Source: Chitinophagaceae bacterium (lineage in GTDB: Bacteria > Bacteroidota > Bacteroidia > Chitinophagales > Chitinophagaceae). Taken from it: a stretch of DNA of 64,000 nucleotides. Position numbers and translations under genes: made by a program. Where the stretch lies: NCBI GenBank assembly GCA_022843585.1, contig JALHNJ010000011.1, positions 97,147 through 161,146 of the forward strand, given 5' to 3'. Shown here piece after piece: positions 62,666 through 64,000 of the stretch. The notes below the pieces were generated by a model that was not told the origin of the DNA, searched no databases, and saw only the letters and a program-made list of their open reading frames with translations. Numbering within the stretch: position 1 is the stretch's first letter; each line of letters starts with the position of its first letter.

Positions 62666-63415
62666 ATGACTCGCTACTTTATAGAACTGGCATACAAAGG
62701 CACCAATTACAGCGGTTTTCAAAGCCAGCAAAACGCAAACTCCATACAAGCTGAAGTAGAAAAAGCCCTAGGCATCCTGCGAAAAGAAAATATAATTCTC
62801 ACCGGCTCTTCAAGAACAGATGCCGGAGTACATGCTCACCAAAACTTCTTTCATTTTGATACACTTCAAACCATTGAGAGCTGGAAAACTGTAGAAAACG
62901 AAGCCAATCTTGCTTATAAATTAAATGCCATTCTTCCTGGCGACATTGTTATAAAATCCATTTATCCCGTACCATCAGATGCGCATTGCCGTTTTGATGC
63001 GACGCATAGAGAGTACAAATATCACATTTACAACAAAAAGGATCCCTTCAAAAGCGAAAGGGCATTCTTCTTTCCCTATACACTCGCTATAGAAAAAATG
63101 CAGCAAGCGGCTACGATACTAAAAGAATATAACGACTTTACTTCCTTTTCAAAACGCAATACACAGGTTAAAACTTTCATGTGTAAGATCACTCAGAGCA
63201 AATGGCTAATTGAAGATGATATGCTTGTTTACAATGTAATTGCCAATCGTTTCTTACGGGGAATGGTTAGAGCACTTACTGCTACAATGCTCCAGGTCGG
63301 TCGCAACAAAATTTCGTTGGATCAATTCAGAACAATAATAGAAGCAAAAGATTGTACAAAGGCAAGCTTTGCGGTACCACCACATGGCCTGTTTTTAGTT
63401 GAAGTAAAATATTAA
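62666..63415 (+). CDS. truA: tRNA pseudouridine(38-40) synthase
   Basis: 249 residues. Catalytic Asp in SSRTDAGVHAHQN (Asp about 53), the start YFIELAYKGTNYSGFQSQ, the FRCDATHREY-like HCRFDATHREYKYHI, and the late FLRGMVRALTATMLQVG. TruA modifies U38-40 in the anticodon arm of many tRNAs. It follows the preceding gene by 5 bp. Confidence 0.96.
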   Translation: MTRYFIELAYKGTNYSGFQSQQNANSIQAEVEKALGILRKENIILTGSSRTDAGVHAHQNFFHFDTLQTIESWKTVENEANLAYKLNAILPGDIVIKSIYPVPSDAHCRFDATHREYKYHIYNKKDPFKSERAFFFPYTLAIEKMQQAATILKEYNDFTSFSKRNTQVKTFMCKITQSKWLIEDDMLVYNVIANRFLRGMVRALTATMLQVGRNKISLDQFRTIIEAKDCTKASFAVPPHGLFLVEVKY

Positions 63416-63420
63416 GGTGA

Positions 63421-63483
63421 TTGCCAGCCGCATTACTACTATCATCTTCGTTGCGTCGCACTCTTCATCGTTCTGTTCGCTAC
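63421..63483 (+). repeat. Dispersed intergenic repeat, copy 3
   Basis: Shares GTTGCGTCGCACTCTT (63450-63465) with copies 1 and 2, 10 kb away, along with a GCCAGC start and a GTTCTGTTCGCTA tail. It lies just after truA. Confidence 0.85.
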
Positions 63484-63514
63484 TCGGCATTGTGCAGTGT
63501 CGTACTATTACACG

Positions 63515-63543
63515 GCTCTTCGAGACTTGTAGTCTCGAAGAGC
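63515..63543 (+). terminator. Hairpin after truA
   Basis: A perfect 13-bp stem (GCTCTTCGAGACT / AGTCTCGAAGAGC) with a TGT loop, followed by TATTTTAT. It is 100 bp from the truA stop; the T run is interrupted. Confidence 0.65.
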
Positions 63544-63867
63544 TATTTTATCGCTTTTAGGGATAAGTTTAATCGTCATATTTGAAATAGTAAATCTTAG
63601 CTTCATGTGTAAACACTAATGAAGCCCGTATTTTAAAGGTGACTTATCCTTGTGTTTTCTTAATTTCAGAAAGTAACAACTCTTTTTTTGTTTAAAAGCA
63701 AAAAAATCAATCAGTTGCAAACCAAAAATCTGTTTTAAAAAATGTTTTTTAAAGCACAAAATCATTTTAAGCAGGATTCTTCTCTAAAAAGCCAAAAAAT
63801 ATTATTCCCGCAATCCCTTTACTGGCCTGCATTTCACATAACTGCAACAAATTTCTTTGCAAAATTA

Positions 63868-63898
63868 TTTGTCAGCAATTGATACACCCTTATCTTCG
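63868..63898 (+). promoter_or_regulatory. Promoter near the right edge
   Basis: TTTG (63868-63871) and TATCTTCG (63891-63898), 19 nt apart, match the Bacteroidota consensus with one change. Confidence 0.6.
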
Positions 63899-63923
63899 CC
63901 GCCCGTTCAAATAAAACGGAAAA

Positions 63924-63932
63924 GTTCTCTGA
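63924..63932 (+). promoter_or_regulatory. boxA-like motif near the right edge
   Basis: GTTCTCTGA, one base different from the motif before the tRNA array, about 25 bp after the promoter. A 16S rRNA gene just past the window would explain it. Confidence 0.35.
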
Positions 63933-64000
63933 AGATTTTGAAAAGAAAATGTGAGGCAAATGTGAACAAAACAGCACATAAAAATTTGCTGGTAAATAAC

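Larger units (their letters stand above)
63544..64000. other. Non-coding right edge, probable leader of a stable RNA operon
   Basis: No credible gene. It is strongly AT-rich and ends with a promoter and a boxA-like motif. Confidence 0.45.

Overview
The window is a chromosomal stretch from a member of the Bacteroidota, most likely family Chitinophagaceae. This is inferred from SusC/SusD pairs, type IX secretion (T9SS) sorting tails, CTnDOT-type tra genes, promoters of the TTTG / TAnnTTTG type, ATG starts that mostly lack Shine-Dalgarno sequences, and moderate AT richness. No rRNA or marker phylogeny could be run, so the family level is inference.

Layout. (1) 1-8842: right-hand end of an integrative conjugative element. 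It holds a traI-like pair, traJ, traK, a traL-position gene, traM, traN, three accessory genes, and a tyrosine integrase next to a tandem 19-bp tRNA-T-arm-like repeat that is a candidate attachment site. (2) 9065-9138: tRNA-Pro. (3) 9264-30644: an alginate/uronate utilisation locus. A LacI-type regulator and kduD, kduI and a PL6 lyase lie on the minus strand. On the plus strand are an SDR reductase, a PL17 oligoalginate lyase, kdgF, a beta-helix lipoprotein, an ExuT-like MFS transporter, a T9SS-secreted MBG-repeat protein, a PL5/PL38-like lyase, SusC/SusD and an esterase. Polymer would be bound and imported by SusCD, cut by endo- and exolyases, its unsaturated monouronate linearised by KdgF and reduced by an SDR to 2-keto-3-deoxygluconate. 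KDG kinase and KDPG aldolase are not in the window. (4) 30695-32637: sugar epimerase and a GT2 glycosyltransferase. (5) 32735-37179: the metY-metX-hom operon behind an unusual double leader: a promoter, a SAM-I riboswitch with its own terminator, and about 0.4 kb later a 26-codon leader peptide ending in six Cys codons. (6) 37248-47139: housekeeping and hypothetical genes (a SecA-fragment-like protein, uvrA, a barrel protein, a GNAT enzyme, rarA, an esterase).

(7) 47459-55225 is the most interesting part: a putative RNA-repair or translation-backup island. Three tiny ORFs, each followed by a hairpin, lead into a compact array of 13 tRNA genes, one per anticodon, including a 94-nt tRNA with an insertion in the anticodon loop. 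Then come a YkuK-type RNase H-fold protein, a BCS1-like AAA ATPase, degenerate tRNA-like pieces, a soluble slipin/SPFH protein with three N-terminal repeats, an AbiV-type HEPN abortive-infection gene between exact 24-bp inverted repeats, and the RNA ligase RtcB. The array repeats anticodons (Pro TGG, Glu TTC) already served by ordinary tRNA genes elsewhere in the window, which argues for a dedicated role.

(8) 55227-64000: tRNA-Glu, gap, a small membrane protein gene, pgk, a PQQ-type sugar dehydrogenase homologue, a lemA/TPM cluster, a DUF4476-like secreted protein and truA. The last 580 bp is non-coding and ends with a good promoter and a boxA-like motif, which may be the leader of a stable RNA operon just beyond the edge.
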